Below, one piece after another: positions 1 to 7,746 of a stretch of 35,911 nucleotides of DNA; within the stretch, counting starts at the first letter, position 1, and every line of letters begins with the position of its first letter. The position numbers were made by a program, and so were the translations under genes. The stretch is from an uncultured Campylobacter sp. GTDB taxonomy: Bacteria > Campylobacterota > Campylobacteria > Campylobacterales > Campylobacteraceae. Under the pieces are notes generated by a model. That model searched no databases and was not told the DNA's origin. It saw only the letters and a list, made by a program, of their open reading frames with translations. Location: NCBI RefSeq assembly GCF_938015785.1, contig NZ_CALLWC010000017.1, forward strand, positions 1 to 35,911. Direction: 5' to 3'.

Positions 1-107
1 CTGATGATATGGCTGCTATCGCTGCGCTGGATACAGGCAAGACGCTATTTTCCGACCACGCAGATCCCGAGCGCGTAAAGTGGATAATACATGCCTTTGA
101 TAAGTAA
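1..107 (+). CDS. C-terminal end of an unidentified protein (partial)
   Basis: An open frame enters from the left edge and ends at a TAA at 105-107. It gives about 34 residues ending in VKWIIHAFDK. It is followed at once by a hairpin (126-165), which fits the end of a transcription unit. Too little is present to name the family, and I see no diagnostic motif. It is called coding because the frame is open to the edge and the stop is followed by terminator-like sequence; a chance open stretch this short cannot be excluded. Confidence 0.5.
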   Translation, partial: DDMAAIAALDTGKTLFSDHADPERVKWIIHAFDK

Positions 108-125
108 AATTTATTAAATTAAAGC

Positions 126-165
126 GGATTGCATGCTTTAAAATTAAGCTGTGAGCGTGCAATCC
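126..165 (+). terminator. Hairpin after the left-edge gene, probable terminator
   Basis: GGATTGCATGC (126-136) pairs with GCGTGCAATCC (155-165); 10 of 11 positions are Watson-Crick and one is a G-T wobble, with an 18-nt loop. The 3' flank (ttgctatt) is only mildly T-rich, so termination is inferred mainly from its position just after a stop codon. Confidence 0.4.
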
Positions 166-364
166 TTGCTATTAAATTTAAACCTGAACGAGATCAGAAA
201 TAGAGCTTGTAGCGATAAATTAGCCCGCTTGCTCAAGCGGTGTTGATGGTGTAGCTTGCTATTTTATATATTTTCTGTGGGAAGCCGCCTTGCCTTTGTC
301 CGCTTTAATCTCAAATTTACCCTTTATTTTATACAATCTTTAAAATTTACCGCAAAGGAATTTT

Positions 365-1015
365 ATGAAAATCGCTAAAATTTTTAAAGCTTTAGCCGCC
401 GTTTGTCTGCTTGGCTCGGGTGCAAACGCGCTGGAGGAGGGCGTTAATTATCAAGTGCTACAAAAGCCGCTAAACGTGCCGAAAAACAGCGTCGTCAAAA
501 TTTTTAACTACGAGTGCCCGCACTGCTATACGTTCGACAGGACGGTCACACCGCAGTTGATGAAAAAGCTTGAGGGGACGGAGTTTTTGCCGTGGCACCT
601 AAAGACCAAGGGCGTGTTCGGACAGACCGCAAGTGGTATATTCGCAGCCCTCATCGTGCTTGATGAAAAGGACGACGTGAGCCTGCTAAGCGACGAGTCG
701 AAATTTAAAAAAGCGAAATTCGCGATTTACAAAGCGATCCACGACAAAAAGGATGATTTTGGCGGCGGTAGCGATAAGCAAAGGTTCATCAAAACCGCGC
801 TAGATACCGCCGGCGTGAGCATGAGCGAATACGAAGCGGCGCTTGCCAGCAAAAAGGCGCAGGCCCTGCTCGCGCAGTGGGACGCGGGCTACGAGGTCGC
901 GGTGATTTCAGGCGTGCCAGCGTTCGTCGTGAGTGGCAAGTATCTCTTAAACACGGCTTCGTTCGGCTCCGTCGATGAAATGGCTGCCGCGGTAAAAGAG
1001 CTGCTGGCGAAATAG
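365..1015 (+). CDS. dsbA: Periplasmic thiol:disulfide oxidoreductase, DsbA/DsbL family (CPHC)
   Basis: A 216-residue secreted thioredoxin-fold oxidase that introduces disulfides into exported proteins. Residues 1 to about 22 form a signal peptide (KIAKIFK, a hydrophobic stretch, then SGANA). The active site C51-P-H-C54 sits in NYECPHCYTFD, and the cis-proline loop is GVPAFVV near residue 183. The ATG is preceded by AAAGGA at good spacing. It is a clear paralogue of the protein at 4351-5007 (shared TVTP, HLKTKG, KKAKFA and GVPAFVV-GKYL segments), which has CPFC instead. It stands alone on the plus strand, upstream of a convergent two-component pair and the AssT cluster. It could serve as the general DsbA while the CPFC copy serves AssT, but that division is inference. 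Confidence 0.92.
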   Translation: MKIAKIFKALAAVCLLGSGANALEEGVNYQVLQKPLNVPKNSVVKIFNYECPHCYTFDRTVTPQLMKKLEGTEFLPWHLKTKGVFGQTASGIFAALIVLDEKDDVSLLSDESKFKKAKFAIYKAIHDKKDDFGGGSDKQRFIKTALDTAGVSMSEYEAALASKKAQALLAQWDAGYEVAVISGVPAFVVSGKYLLNTASFGSVDEMAAAVKELLAK

Positions 1016-1340
1016 GTTTCGCCGCGCCAAAGCAAGCTTTGTTTTACGCGCTGCATTAAATTTAGCCACAGCGGCAGGGTTCTAGCAAATTTTATCGCTA
1101 GCCGCGCGGAACAATAACGATTAAATTTTACGTTTTCAAAGCGCGGGTTTCGGCGGGTAAGGTTTGAGCCAAAATTTACAAATTTGACTTCAAATTCTGA
1201 ACTCAAAATTTCAAGGCGAAGTATCGCGAGATGGATTTAAGGGTTGCGACGTAAAAATTTAGCGTGGGCTGGACAAGGTAGTCCGCCGAGCTAAATTTTT
1301 ACTAGCTCCGTTAAAGACGCTCGCGAGGCAAGCCGCAAAG
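1016..1340. other. Spacer between convergent genes, no gene seen
   Basis: A 325-bp gap between the 3' ends of the dsbA gene and the response-regulator gene. Open frames here lack family resemblance or a ribosome binding site. A short CAAAG-CAAG-CTTTG hairpin followed by tttta lies about 20 bp after the dsbA stop and might end that transcript. Several AAATTT/AAATTC words are present. Confidence 0.5.
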
Positions 1341-2027
1341 TTAAATTTGATCGCCGCTTAGTAGTATGTACCCGCTTTCGCTAATGTTTTTAAATTTAAC
1401 CCCCAGCTCCCGCTTCAGCCTTAGTACGACGTTTTGTATCGCGCCCTTGCTCGTTTGCTCGCCCTCGTAGACGAACTCCTCGATCATCTCGTAGCTCACG
1501 AGCTTGTTTAGATTATACGCAAAGAGCCAAAAGAGCTTGTTTTGCAAAAATGATAGATAAATTTCTTCGCCGTTTTTGTAGATCTTTTCTTTGGCGAGAT
1601 TTATGCTCGTTTGCGGGCTCAGGTGCACGAGCTTTTCGTCCTTTTCGTAGGTTAGAGCCACGAGCAGACGGCAAAGCGCGGCGATATCGACTGGCTTTTT
1701 TAGAAACGACGCCGCGCCGTGCTCGATGCTTTTGATGAGGTTGTCGTCGGTGTCGTAGGAGGTAAAGACGATAAATTTTTGCGCGGGCTTTATGCGCATC
1801 ATCTCCTTCATCATCTCAAAGCCGTTCATCGCGGGCATGTGGATGTCGGTGATGACGATCGTAGGGGCTAGCTTTTTAAAGCGCTCCAGCCCCTCTAGCC
1901 CGTCTGCCGCGCCCCAGACGCTTAGGCAGTAGGGTTTTAGCCCGCCTATTAGCAGCTCCCTTGCGATCTCGTCGTCCTCGACGATGAGGACGCTCAGGTC
2001 TTTAAGTAGCTTCAAATGCTCTTGCAT
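1341..2027 (-). CDS. Two-component response regulator, OmpR/PhoB-like
   Basis: A 228-residue cytoplasmic regulator, partner of the kinase encoded immediately upstream (one base separates them). The receiver domain spans about residues 10-125: acidic pocket E17-D18-D19, phospho-acceptor D61 in VITDIHMP, conserved Thr at about 89 (VFTS) and Lys-Pro at about 111-112 (FLKKP). The C-terminal 90 residues look like a winged helix (NVVLRLKRELGVKFKNISESGYIL matches the recognition helix and wing of OmpR types). It should bind DNA once phosphorylated. The target is not shown by sequence; the nearest candidates are the dsbI/dsbL/assT genes. Only the conserved residues and fold are seen; the regulated process is inference. 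Confidence 0.88.
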   Translation of the reverse strand: MQEHLKLLKDLSVLIVEDDEIARELLIGGLKPYCLSVWGAADGLEGLERFKKLAPTIVITDIHMPAMNGFEMMKEMMRIKPAQKFIVFTSYDTDDNLIKSIEHGAASFLKKPVDIAALCRLLVALTYEKDEKLVHLSPQTSINLAKEKIYKNGEEIYLSFLQNKLFWLFAYNLNKLVSYEMIEEFVYEGEQTSKGAIQNVVLRLKRELGVKFKNISESGYILLSGDQI

Positions 2028-2028
2028 C

Positions 2029-3678
2029 TCACTCCTTTAAATTTATCTCAAAGCCGAGCTCAAACGTCGTCGGATCGCCCGCGCTTAGCAGCCTGATGTC
2101 GCCTGCGAGCTTTTCGTTTGCTAGCTTTTTGCCAAAATACAGCCCGATACCGCTTCCTTGCTTTTTGGTGGTTTTTGGCTGGGTTAAAATTTTATCCCGA
2201 AGCTCCTTGCTCACGCCGCTGCCGTAGTCCGTGACGGCTATCTTGCACATGCCGTTTTCAAATTTGACGTCCAAAAAAACCTGCCGCTTGGCGATTTCGT
2301 CTTTGTATCGCTCCACAACCGCGTCCTTGGCGTTGTGTATGAGGATGAGTAAAATTTGCTGCACGATGCCCATTCGCTGCGTGGCCTCTTCGTCTTGAAA
2401 CTCGCGCAAGCTTACCGTGACGTTTGCCTTGCTAAGCTCGGTGTGCATGAGTTTTAGCAGGTCTTTGATGCAGCGCTGCACGCTAAATTTTTGCGGACTG
2501 TCGCTCGTTTTATAGAAATTTCTAAAAATCTCGATCGTATCACTCAAAAGCACGGTCGCAGCCTGGCCTTTTTGCAGCATATGCTCTAGCGTCGCGGCGT
2601 CTAGTTTGCCGTCTTTTTGCAGCATGAGCAGGCTTGAGATCATCAAATTTAGCGAATTAACCGGCTGGATAAACTGATGATTTATGCCGCTGATTAGCTC
2701 GCCCGCCTCGCTCATACGGGCTTTGTGCTTGAGTAGGGCCTCGTAGTCGTCTTGCAGGTTTTTGATTTTTGAGTACATAAAGTTATGGAGGAAATTCGCC
2801 ACCAGCGCCAGCTCCGCGAACGCAAAAAGCAGGATAAGGGCGTTTTTTAGCGCGGAGTTAAGCAGTGCGGCGAGCTCTTTTTCGTTATCGGTGCCTGCGC
2901 CGATGAACCAGTTTAGCGTGGGGATCTCGGCGACGGAGATGAAATTTGATCCGATATTTAGGCTCGTGATGTCCTCGTCACGCAGGAAAAGCTCTTTAAA
3001 TTTATCCTCGATCTGCTTTTTTAGCGCCGCATCCTTCATCGGCGTTAAAATTTCGCCGCCGTGCGTGACGATAAAGGCGTATGAATCGGGCGCTAGCTTA
3101 AATTTCTCCATATTTTTTAGTATGTTTTGCAGTTTCACCACGCCGCAAAATACCCCCGCAAACGAGCCGTCATCCATAACGGGCACGCATAAATTTAGCG
3201 TCGGCTCGCCTAAAATTTTATGGCGCTGCATAAAATTTACCGTGGGCGCGAGCGTGCTTTTGGTCTCCTCAAACCAAACAAGCCCCGTGCGCAGGTTCTT
3301 TGGCATCGCTTCATCGTCGCCTAGCTCCTTGCCGTCTACGAATATTTCTCCGTCCTCGCGCAAAAACTGCAAGGCGTCAAATTCCGCGGAGTTTTCTTTG
3401 AAAAGTCGTATGAAGTCGCCGAGCTTTTCGTCGTCTCGTATCGCGCCTGCGTTTTGCATAAATTTAGCCGCGCGCACCAGGGAGTGCAGCCGCTCGTCTA
3501 GCCAAAACGAGAAATTCCCGACGATATTTTCGCTCGCGGCGATCTTGTTTTTATCCGCGAGCGCCGTGATCTGCGCCTTGGCGTCCTCGTAGTTTTTTAC
3601 ACCCAAAAGTACTACGAAAAGGCTTGCGAAAATGATGATGAAGTAAATTTTAAAATTATGTTCGTGTAAGGCTTTCAT
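2029..3678 (-). CDS. Sensor histidine kinase with periplasmic Cache-type domain
   Basis: A 549-residue membrane kinase. A transmembrane segment at about 9-27 is followed by a roughly 245-residue periplasmic region that looks like a double-Cache ligand-binding domain (FSFWLDERLHSL, then a VPVMDDGSFAGVFCGVV core and a second subdomain), then a second transmembrane helix at about 277-297. The dimerization helix carries the phospho-histidine H334 in GINHQFIQPVNS, a variant of the HQWRQPLN box I know from campylobacterial kinases. The ATPase domain shows the N box (HNAKDAV), G1 (DYGSGV) and G2 (GSGIGLYFGKKL). The gene starts just right of a palindrome and is followed after 1 bp by its response regulator, so the two are co-transcribed. 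Cache domains usually sense small organic molecules; the ligand is unknown. Confidence 0.9.
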   Translation of the reverse strand: MKALHEHNFKIYFIIIFASLFVVLLGVKNYEDAKAQITALADKNKIAASENIVGNFSFWLDERLHSLVRAAKFMQNAGAIRDDEKLGDFIRLFKENSAEFDALQFLREDGEIFVDGKELGDDEAMPKNLRTGLVWFEETKSTLAPTVNFMQRHKILGEPTLNLCVPVMDDGSFAGVFCGVVKLQNILKNMEKFKLAPDSYAFIVTHGGEILTPMKDAALKKQIEDKFKELFLRDEDITSLNIGSNFISVAEIPTLNWFIGAGTDNEKELAALLNSALKNALILLFAFAELALVANFLHNFMYSKIKNLQDDYEALLKHKARMSEAGELISGINHQFIQPVNSLNLMISSLLMLQKDGKLDAATLEHMLQKGQAATVLLSDTIEIFRNFYKTSDSPQKFSVQRCIKDLLKLMHTELSKANVTVSLREFQDEEATQRMGIVQQILLILIHNAKDAVVERYKDEIAKRQVFLDVKFENGMCKIAVTDYGSGVSKELRDKILTQPKTTKKQGSGIGLYFGKKLANEKLAGDIRLLSAGDPTTFELGFEINLKE

Positions 3679-3693
3679 GCGCCCAGTATAGCA

Positions 3694-3719
3694 AAATCGG
3701 TCTAAATTTAGACCGATTT
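3694..3719 (-). terminator. Perfect 26-bp palindrome at the end of dsbI
   Basis: AAATCGGTCTAAA is followed directly by its reverse complement. It begins inside the dsbI stop codon and its 3' flank on the minus strand reads TTTTGCTATACT, so it suits a terminator for dsbI. It also sits 16-41 bp upstream of the kinase start codon, so it could instead be, or also be, an operator for the kinase operon. Confidence 0.5.
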
Positions 3720-4341
3720 AAGCTTTTTTGATAGTTAAAATTTTGCAAACGAACATCGCGGCGAGCACGACGAAGCAGACGCCAAAGCCGATCAGCGTGC
3801 ACTCTGCCATCGACATAAATTTACTTGAGGGGATCAGGTACCAGCCGTCCTCGTAAAGATCGACGAGATACTTTTGAAAGCCGCTTAGCGTGACGCCGTC
3901 CGGAACCATCGGATTATCGTATCCGCAGTCACCCGTAGGTAAAAACCAATCAGGCGCCCACCGCTCAAGCGGTAAGCCAAACGGATAGTGCGGCTCAGTC
4001 GAGCAGCCCTGCACGCCAAACGGATCGTCTCCGTGGACGGCATCGTGGATTTTGATTAGTTTTGCGCTATACATTATGCCCTGGATCGCACCCCAAAAGG
4101 CTAGCAGGTAGCCCGCGAGCGCGAGGAGTAAATTTTTGGGATTTATGATCGCAACCATGCCTCCTAGCGCCATGCACAAAAAGGCAAAGCGGATATAGAC
4201 GCACTGCTCGCAAGGCGGCATATAGACGTAGTTTTGAAACAGCGAGTGCGCGAGGATAACAAGCCCCGCGCTCACTACTACGAGGATCGCCCACGGCAGG
4301 CGGCTATCGCCAAATTTCGTTATTTTTTCCGCAAATTTCAT
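3718..4341 (-). CDS. dsbI: DsbB/DsbI-family quinone-linked disulfide oxidase
   Basis: A 207-residue inner-membrane protein that reoxidizes its DsbA-type partner and passes electrons to quinone. About four to five hydrophobic helices are visible (about 17-34, 50-68, 70-92 and 183-203). The first redox pair is C44-E-Q-C47 at the mouth of helix two, followed by Y-I-R; the second periplasmic pair is C113 and C139 in a loop ending GDCGYDNP. The loop between the pairs and the last helix is long compared with classic DsbB, as in DsbI types. It lies 9 bp downstream of the CPFC DsbA-like gene on the same strand, and that gene is divergent from assT. The pair is therefore the likely dedicated oxidation system for AssT, as known for the DsbL-DsbI-AssT set of enterobacteria. 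Confidence 0.9.
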   Translation of the reverse strand: MKFAEKITKFGDSRLPWAILVVVSAGLVILAHSLFQNYVYMPPCEQCVYIRFAFLCMALGGMVAIINPKNLLLALAGYLLAFWGAIQGIMYSAKLIKIHDAVHGDDPFGVQGCSTEPHYPFGLPLERWAPDWFLPTGDCGYDNPMVPDGVTLSGFQKYLVDLYEDGWYLIPSSKFMSMAECTLIGFGVCFVVLAAMFVCKILTIKKA

Positions 4342-4350
4342 GCCCGCGCC

Positions 4351-5007
4351 CTATTTTTTGAGCAGCTCTTCAATTAGCTGCGCCATGCCGTCGATAGAGC
4401 TGATGGACTTCGTCATGATGAGATATTTGCCGTTTACGACAAACGCCGGCACGCCTTGGATCTTGGCTACGTCGTAGCTCTCGTCCCATTTTTTAAGCAG
4501 TTCGGCGACTTTTGGATCCTCTAGCTTTTTTTGATAGTCCGCTTCGCTGATGCCCGCCGCATCAAGCCCCGTCTTTAAAAACGCAGCCTCGTCCTTGCCG
4601 TCGCTCCAGCGCTGCTTTTGATCGTGATAGGCCTTGTAGTAGGCAAATTTTGCTTTTTTAAACAGCGAGTTTTCATCTAGCAGGCTCACGCCCTTTTCCT
4701 CGTCCATCACGGCTAAAACGGCGAGAATTTTACTTCCGAGCTCGCCGTATTCGCCCTTGGTTTTTAGATGAAACGGTACGTATTTTAGCCCCGCGACCTT
4801 TTCGACGACCTTCGGCGTGACGGTTTTGTCGTATTTATAGCAAAACGGGCATGCGTAGCTAAAGACCTTAACTAGCGTGTTTTGCTCGACTGGTAGCGGC
4901 TTTTGCAGCTTTACGTAGTCCTCACCCTCGGTAAACGCGGCTGCGCTAAGGGCGCCGAATATCATGGCGGCTAGCAAGCCTTTGCTAAATTTAGAAAGTA
5001 GGTTCAT
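4351..5007 (-). CDS. dsbL: Periplasmic thiol:disulfide oxidoreductase, DsbL-like (CPFC)
   Basis: A 218-residue secreted thioredoxin-fold oxidase. The signal peptide is residues 1 to about 24 (LLSKFSKG, hydrophobic core, LSAAAF). The redox motif is C53-P-F-C56 in SYACPFCYKYD and the cis-Pro loop is GVPAFVVNGKYL. Start ATG at 5007 is preceded on its own strand by AAGGAGC. It is first in a two-gene unit with dsbI and divergent from assT, so it probably oxidizes AssT in the periplasm. It is a paralogue of the CPHC protein at 365-1015. In thioredoxin-fold enzymes the dipeptide between the cysteines strongly tunes redox potential, so the two copies probably differ in oxidizing power. The symbol follows context; a plain dsbA label would also be acceptable. 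Confidence 0.9.
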   Translation of the reverse strand: MNLLSKFSKGLLAAMIFGALSAAAFTEGEDYVKLQKPLPVEQNTLVKVFSYACPFCYKYDKTVTPKVVEKVAGLKYVPFHLKTKGEYGELGSKILAVLAVMDEEKGVSLLDENSLFKKAKFAYYKAYHDQKQRWSDGKDEAAFLKTGLDAAGISEADYQKKLEDPKVAELLKKWDESYDVAKIQGVPAFVVNGKYLIMTKSISSIDGMAQLIEELLKK

Positions 5008-5112
5008 GGAATGCTCCTTAAAATGATTTTGTTTGCGTTAATTTTATATTCTCTCGCCGCCGTAAAACTCACGCTAAGATAAATTTTAGATTAAATTTAT
5101 AAAATTTCAACT

Positions 5113-5156
5113 AAATTTTGGCACAAAAGCCAAAATTTGAAATTATTTTTTATAAT
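5113..5156 (+). promoter_or_regulatory. assT promoter with upstream inverted repeat
   Basis: In the divergent dsbL-assT gap, AAATTTTGGC (5113-5122) and GCCAAAATTT (5129-5138) form a perfect 10-bp dyad with a 6-bp spacer. A TATAAT -10 box follows at 5151-5156, about 85 bp before the assT ATG. A dyad just upstream of a -10 box is a typical operator position. The neighbouring response regulator is a candidate binder (inference). Confidence 0.55.
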
Positions 5157-5241
5157 TAAGCAAGTTTTAATAAACGTGTGATTTCTACGTTAGCGAGGTT
5201 GATTAAAATTACGGTATCAAATCAATTCAAAGGAGAATAAG

Positions 5242-7089
5242 ATGAAGCGAATTCTTTCCTCATTTGCACTGGCTGCGGCGCTTTTAGGCGGTCTAAGCAC
5301 GGCTGCGCTGGCTATCGGCGGACCTAGCGGCGCGCACATCGACTACGGCATCCCGGGCAAGATCGGCGAAGTGGTCGTAAACCCGTACGATACCGCGCCT
5401 CTAACGGCGGTCATCAAAAACGGCGGCTACACGCTAGCAAATGCGAAAGTCACTATCGTGCCAAAACCGGACGGTCAGGTTATCAGCTATAAAGTCGCCG
5501 ACAAGCACCTTCGCACGCACGGCGGAATTCCAGTTTTCGGGCTCTATCCCGACTATCAAAATACCGTGGAGGTCGAGTACGATAAAATTTATAAGGGCCA
5601 AACCGAGCACGTAAAAGAAAGTTATAAAATTTACGCGCCTGCTATTTATCTAGAAAGCTCGGGCATGCCGTCTCAAAAGGGCGCGCTGTTTGATAAGATC
5701 GAGGTCGTGAAGGCTCCGAGCGCGAAATTTGCAAACCGCCTCTACTATGTAAATAACTTCGTAAATAAAACCGGCAAAGGCACCAAAGTCGTGTGGAACA
5801 ACCCCGCAGGCGGCGCGATCGAGTGGAACTACAGCCCCAATAACTTCATCCTAGACACCAAAGGCGAAGTGCGCTGGTACCTGGAGCCGAGTAAAATTTA
5901 CGACCTCAAGCAGCCTTTTTCCGCGGGCGTCATGATGGGCTTTAAGCAAAACGACGACGGCGCGATGACGTGGGGATACGGCCAAAGATACGCCAAATAC
6001 GACATAATGGGTCGCGAAATTTTTAACCGCGAGCTACCTGCGAGCTACAATGACTTCTCGCACTCTATGGACGTGGCGCAAAACGGGCATTATTTCCTCC
6101 GCGCGGCAAACGCCAACTATAAACGAGCCGACGGTAAAAACGTCCGCACGGTCCGAGACGTCATCGTCGAGGTCGATAGAGACGGCAACGTCGTGGATGA
6201 TTTTAGGCTGTATGAAATTTTAGATCCGTATCGCGACATCGTGCTAAAAACGCTCGATCAGGGCGCGGTGTGTCTAAACATCGACGCTAGCAAGGCTGGC
6301 CATACCGCGAGCACCGACGAGCTAGCCGCGATGGATACGAACGAAAAATGGGGCGATATCGTGGGATCTGGCCCTGGGCGCAACTGGGCGCACGTAAATA
6401 GCGTGGATTATGATCCAAGCGACGATAGTATCATCATCTCCAGCCGCCACCAAGACGCCGTCATCAAGATCGGCCGCGACAAAAAAGTCAAATGGATAAT
6501 GGGCGCGCACAAGGGCTGGAAGGATCAGTTTAAGGGCTACTTGCTCCAGCCTGTAGATAAAGACGGCAAAAAGATCGTCTGCGAGGACGAGTACTCAAAA
6601 TGCCCGGGATATGAGAGCGAGAAGGGCGGATTTGACTGGCAGTGGACGCAGCACACGGCTTTCCGAATCGACAGCAAGTCTAAAAAAAGCGTCGTCTATC
6701 TAACCGTCTTTGACAACGGCGACACCCGCGGTATGGAGCAGCCTGCGATGGCGGGTATGAAATACTCCCGCGCGGTCGTCTATAAAATCGACGAAAAAGC
6801 TAAAACAGTGGAGCAAGTCTGGGAATACGGCAAACAGCGCGGCAGCGAGTGGTACAGCTCGGTTACCTCGCTAGCGCAGTATCAAGACGACCTAGATAGC
6901 GTGATGGTTTACTCAGCGGTCGCGGGCATGCAGTTTGACATCGCCAAAGGCCGCCCGGTCGGCGTGCCTAGCCCTCACATCAACGAGTTTGAATGGGGCG
7001 CAAAAGAGCCGTCGATCGAAATCAAAATGACCAACGCGATGGGCTATCAGGCGTTTCCGTTTAGCCTAGAAAAGGCGTTTGAGAAGTAA
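5242..7089 (+). CDS. assT: Arylsulfate sulfotransferase (ASST)
   Basis: A 615-residue periplasmic enzyme, called astA in C. jejuni, that moves sulfate from one phenolic ester to another phenol without PAPS. Signal peptide 1 to about 24 (KRILSSFALAAALLGG...ALA). The N-terminal beta-rich domain includes NPYDTAPLTAVI and a six-bladed propeller follows. All four catalytic residues of the family can be placed: H274 (SHSMDV), H384 (WAHVNSVDYD), R402 (ISSRHQDAV) and H471 (WTQHTAFR), the last being the sulfated histidine; the H384-R402 spacing matches that of E. coli AssT. The start has AAAGGAG upstream. A strong terminator follows. Its divergent neighbours are the DsbL/DsbI pair, consistent with the structural disulfide known in AssT. 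C. jejuni strains vary in having an intact copy; this one is uninterrupted. Confidence 0.96.
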   Translation: MKRILSSFALAAALLGGLSTAALAIGGPSGAHIDYGIPGKIGEVVVNPYDTAPLTAVIKNGGYTLANAKVTIVPKPDGQVISYKVADKHLRTHGGIPVFGLYPDYQNTVEVEYDKIYKGQTEHVKESYKIYAPAIYLESSGMPSQKGALFDKIEVVKAPSAKFANRLYYVNNFVNKTGKGTKVVWNNPAGGAIEWNYSPNNFILDTKGEVRWYLEPSKIYDLKQPFSAGVMMGFKQNDDGAMTWGYGQRYAKYDIMGREIFNRELPASYNDFSHSMDVAQNGHYFLRAANANYKRADGKNVRTVRDVIVEVDRDGNVVDDFRLYEILDPYRDIVLKTLDQGAVCLNIDASKAGHTASTDELAAMDTNEKWGDIVGSGPGRNWAHVNSVDYDPSDDSIIISSRHQDAVIKIGRDKKVKWIMGAHKGWKDQFKGYLLQPVDKDGKKIVCEDEYSKCPGYESEKGGFDWQWTQHTAFRIDSKSKKSVVYLTVFDNGDTRGMEQPAMAGMKYSRAVVYKIDEKAKTVEQVWEYGKQRGSEWYSSVTSLAQYQDDLDSVMVYSAVAGMQFDIAKGRPVGVPSPHINEFEWGAKEPSIEIKMTNAMGYQAFPFSLEKAFEK

Positions 7090-7102
7090 AATTTTAAAAT
7101 TT

Positions 7103-7136
7103 AGCGGTCGCGTTTTGGGCGCGGCCGCTTTTGTTT
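7103..7136 (+). terminator. Rho-independent terminator of assT
   Basis: AGCGGTCGCG (7103-7112) pairs over ten positions, one of them G-T, with CGCGGCCGCT (7120-7129) around a 7-nt loop. It is followed by TTTTGTTTT and begins 13 bp after the assT stop. Confidence 0.85.
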
Positions 7137-7292
7137 TAGATTATGGTCAAATTCTACACATCTACTCGATAGAATTTCATCCGAATTTGCTAAATTTTAT
7201 CCCTCGGTACGGCAAAATTTAGCCGAAAACATAGCTCTTTATTCTAGATAAAATTTAATCATCGGATTTGCGATTTCGCGCTCTGCTTTTGC

Positions 7293-7298
7293 TATAAT
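7293..7298 (+). promoter_or_regulatory. -10 box (TATAAT) ahead of the DUF2695 pseudogene
   Basis: The string gctataat has the look of campylobacterial -10 regions seen elsewhere in this window (for example before secG and frr). It lies about 160 bp upstream of the dead DUF2695 gene, leaving room for one more short gene that is now unreadable. Confidence 0.4.
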
Positions 7299-7458
7299 TT
7301 CGCTCTGCTAAAATTAATAAGCGTTATTTCGGTATAGACGAGCTAGTGCACGGTTTGGATGAAATTTGCATCCCGCTTGAGGGCGGGGGACGACGGGTAT
7401 GAGGTTAATGCGCCCAAAGGATATTCGTGCGGCAAGGCGGCGCAGCAAAGGAGAAAGA

Positions 7459-7746
7459 GTGGAAAAATCTAGAAAAAAGGAACTCAAAAAGCTCGCGGCG
7501 TAGCGGCAGCGAGATGCATTTGAAAAGAGCCTGTCTATGAATAGGGCGGAGTTTGAGGGGCTATTTGAGTTCTTGGGCTAGAGCTTGGCGCATCGCGACT
7601 GCGACGGCACGCATAGGCTCACGCTGGAGTTTTTGTGAGCTCGGCGCGCGCCGAATGAGACGGCGGTCCTAGACTTTTGCGAGCAAAACGGCGGATATTG
7701 CGACCGCGAAGTTTTAAATAACGTGCAAGATCGCTTCGAATTTTAA
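7459..7746 (+). pseudogene. DUF2695 family protein, three in-frame stops
   Basis: A GTG at 7459 with AAAGGAG just upstream opens a single frame of 95 codons ending in TAA at 7744-7746. The frame reads a full-length DUF2695-type protein, with the segments FEKSLSMNRAEFEGLFEFL, THRLTLEFL and ENGGYCDREVLNNVQDRF recognisable (the residue before NGGYC is Q here). It is interrupted by TAG at 7501, TAG at 7579 and TGA at 7636, with no frameshift. The second and third stops sit where Glu and Arg would fit, each one base change from GAG and CGA. Function of the family is unknown. The reading frame is still intact, so decay looks recent or each stop arose by a single substitution. Confidence 0.82.

Noticed and set aside
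2762..3592. 276-codon plus-strand open frame opposite the histidine kinase
   Set aside because: It is the mirror of a strongly supported kinase gene; its Ser/Phe-rich product is typical of antisense frames in this genome.
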